Below are positions 13,893-14,467 of a stretch of DNA of 14,467 nt, piece by piece. The DNA lies in the NCBI GenBank assembly GCA_019414545.1, contig DXLV01000044.1:1-14467 (forward strand). The letters run 5' to 3'. The notes beneath the pieces were generated by a model. It was not told the DNA's origin, did not search any database, and worked only from the letters and a program-made list of their open reading frames with translations. The stretch is from Collinsella sp. Lineage in GTDB: Bacteria > Actinomycetota > Coriobacteriia > Coriobacteriales > Coriobacteriaceae. The translations under genes were made by a program, and so were the position numbers. Every line of letters begins with the position of its first letter. The stretch's first letter is position 1.

Positions 13893-14375
13893 ATGCCACG
13901 AACGCTCTTTATTGATGCAGACGCCTGCCCGGTCACGCGCGAGTCGATTGACTGCGCGCGGCGGGCGGGCGTCGCCGTTGTTATCGCCGGCAACAGCACG
14001 CAAAACCTGGAACGGCACATTCGCCGCGACGACCCGCGCGATGCCGAGCACGCGCGACGCGGCTTTTGGGTCACGACGCTCGATGTGAGCGTGGGCGCCG
14101 ACAGCGCCGACTTTGCCATTGTCGAACGCCTGCAGGCGGGCGACGTGGTCGTGACGCAGGACATTGGCTTGGCGAGCATGGTGCTCGGGCGCGATGCCGC
14201 CGCTATCGGTGTGCGCGGGCGCGTCTACGACAAAGCAACCATCGACATGCAGCTGTTTATTCGCCACGAGGAAAAGAAGGTGCGCCGCGCCGGCGGACGC
14301 ACTCGCGGGCCGGCGGCATTTACCAGCGAAGACCGCGCCCGCTTTAAACGCAACCTCACCGAGCTGCTGCGCTAA
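13893..14375 (+). CDS. YaiI/YqxD family protein (DUF188, UPF0178)
   Basis: A 160-residue soluble protein of the widely conserved UPF0178 family, whose biochemical role is unestablished; acidic-cluster layout suggests a PIN/NYN-like nuclease fold, which is inference. Motifs visible are FIDADACPV (6-14), VVIAGNST, VSVGADSADFAIVE (approximately 66-79), GDVVVTQDIGLA (82-93) and the C-terminal GRVYDKATID followed by RAGGRTRGPAAFT. The length is normal for the family. No Shine-Dalgarno sequence precedes the ATG, which follows the preceding stop without a gap, so expression depends on reinitiation after the DUF308 protein. A terminator-like hairpin follows two bases after the stop. Confidence 0.93.
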   Translation: MPRTLFIDADACPVTRESIDCARRAGVAVVIAGNSTQNLERHIRRDDPRDAEHARRGFWVTTLDVSVGADSADFAIVERLQAGDVVVTQDIGLASMVLGRDAAAIGVRGRVYDKATIDMQLFIRHEEKKVRRAGGRTRGPAAFTSEDRARFKRNLTELLR

Positions 14376-14377
14376 CC

Positions 14378-14417
14378 AAGGTAGATTTTTGGGACATGTC
14401 CGGAAATCTACCTTTTT
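14378..14417 (+). terminator. Hairpin repeat acting as terminator after the DUF188 gene
   Basis: AAGGTAGATTT (14378-14388) pairs perfectly with AAATCTACCTT (14404-14414), followed by more T residues. The 15-base loop contains GGACATGTCC, itself a palindrome with the GGGAC core seen in other gap repeats. GGTAGATTTT recurs at the very end of the window (14458-14467), so another copy appears to begin there. It may serve as a terminator and belong to a dispersed repeat family at once. Confidence 0.6.
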
Positions 14418-14467
14418 GTTTTGGCGATTGACGCGCATCCAACGCCCAAGTCATGGCGGTAGATTTT

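Overview
This is a GC-rich, densely coded bacterial chromosome segment. Gene content, AAGGAG-type ribosome binding sites and the hairpin repeats in the gaps suggest a Coriobacteriia gut actinobacterium, most like Collinsella. That placement is inference from style and content; no rRNA or other taxonomic marker is present. There is no phage, integrase, transposase gene, CRISPR array, tRNA or rRNA.

Layout. 1-1298 (-): ATP-dependent PEP carboxykinase (pckA), with its C-terminus beyond the window edge. 1299-1677: a long gap with a palindromic operator-like site, a nest of GGGAC-core inverted repeats and the promoter of the next gene. 1678-3258 (+): Wzx-type polysaccharide flippase with a long basic N-terminal tail. 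3259-3575: a repeat-filled gap. 3576-4415 (-): calcineurin-like phosphoesterase. 4669-6270 (+): NhaP2/CvrA-type cation/proton antiporter, followed by a possible ATT-start micro-ORF. 6497-8854 (+): serC and serA, closed by a strong terminator. 9032-10975 (+): M20 metallopeptidase and a shortened DUF1015-like protein, closed by a second strong terminator. 13054-11105 (-): nitroreductase and two tandem paralogous histidine phosphatases. 13290-14375 (+): DUF308/HdeD-like membrane protein abutting a YaiI/YqxD (DUF188) protein, followed by a terminator-like repeat hairpin.

How it fits together. SerA and SerC perform the first two steps from 3-phosphoglycerate to phosphoserine, and PckA can feed that pool by gluconeogenesis. 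No HAD-type SerB lies here. The window does carry two adjacent histidine phosphatases, a superfamily in which some members are genuine phosphoserine phosphatases, so one of them is a candidate for the missing third step. The DUF1015-like gene fits the serine neighbourhood but has lost the family's hallmark motif.

The least-explained layer is intergenic: several non-coding gaps hold hairpins built around GGGAC, in at least four sequence variants, reminiscent of REP/BIME elements. Separate perfect palindromes lie upstream of pckA, the flippase and the peptidase and look like repressor operators.
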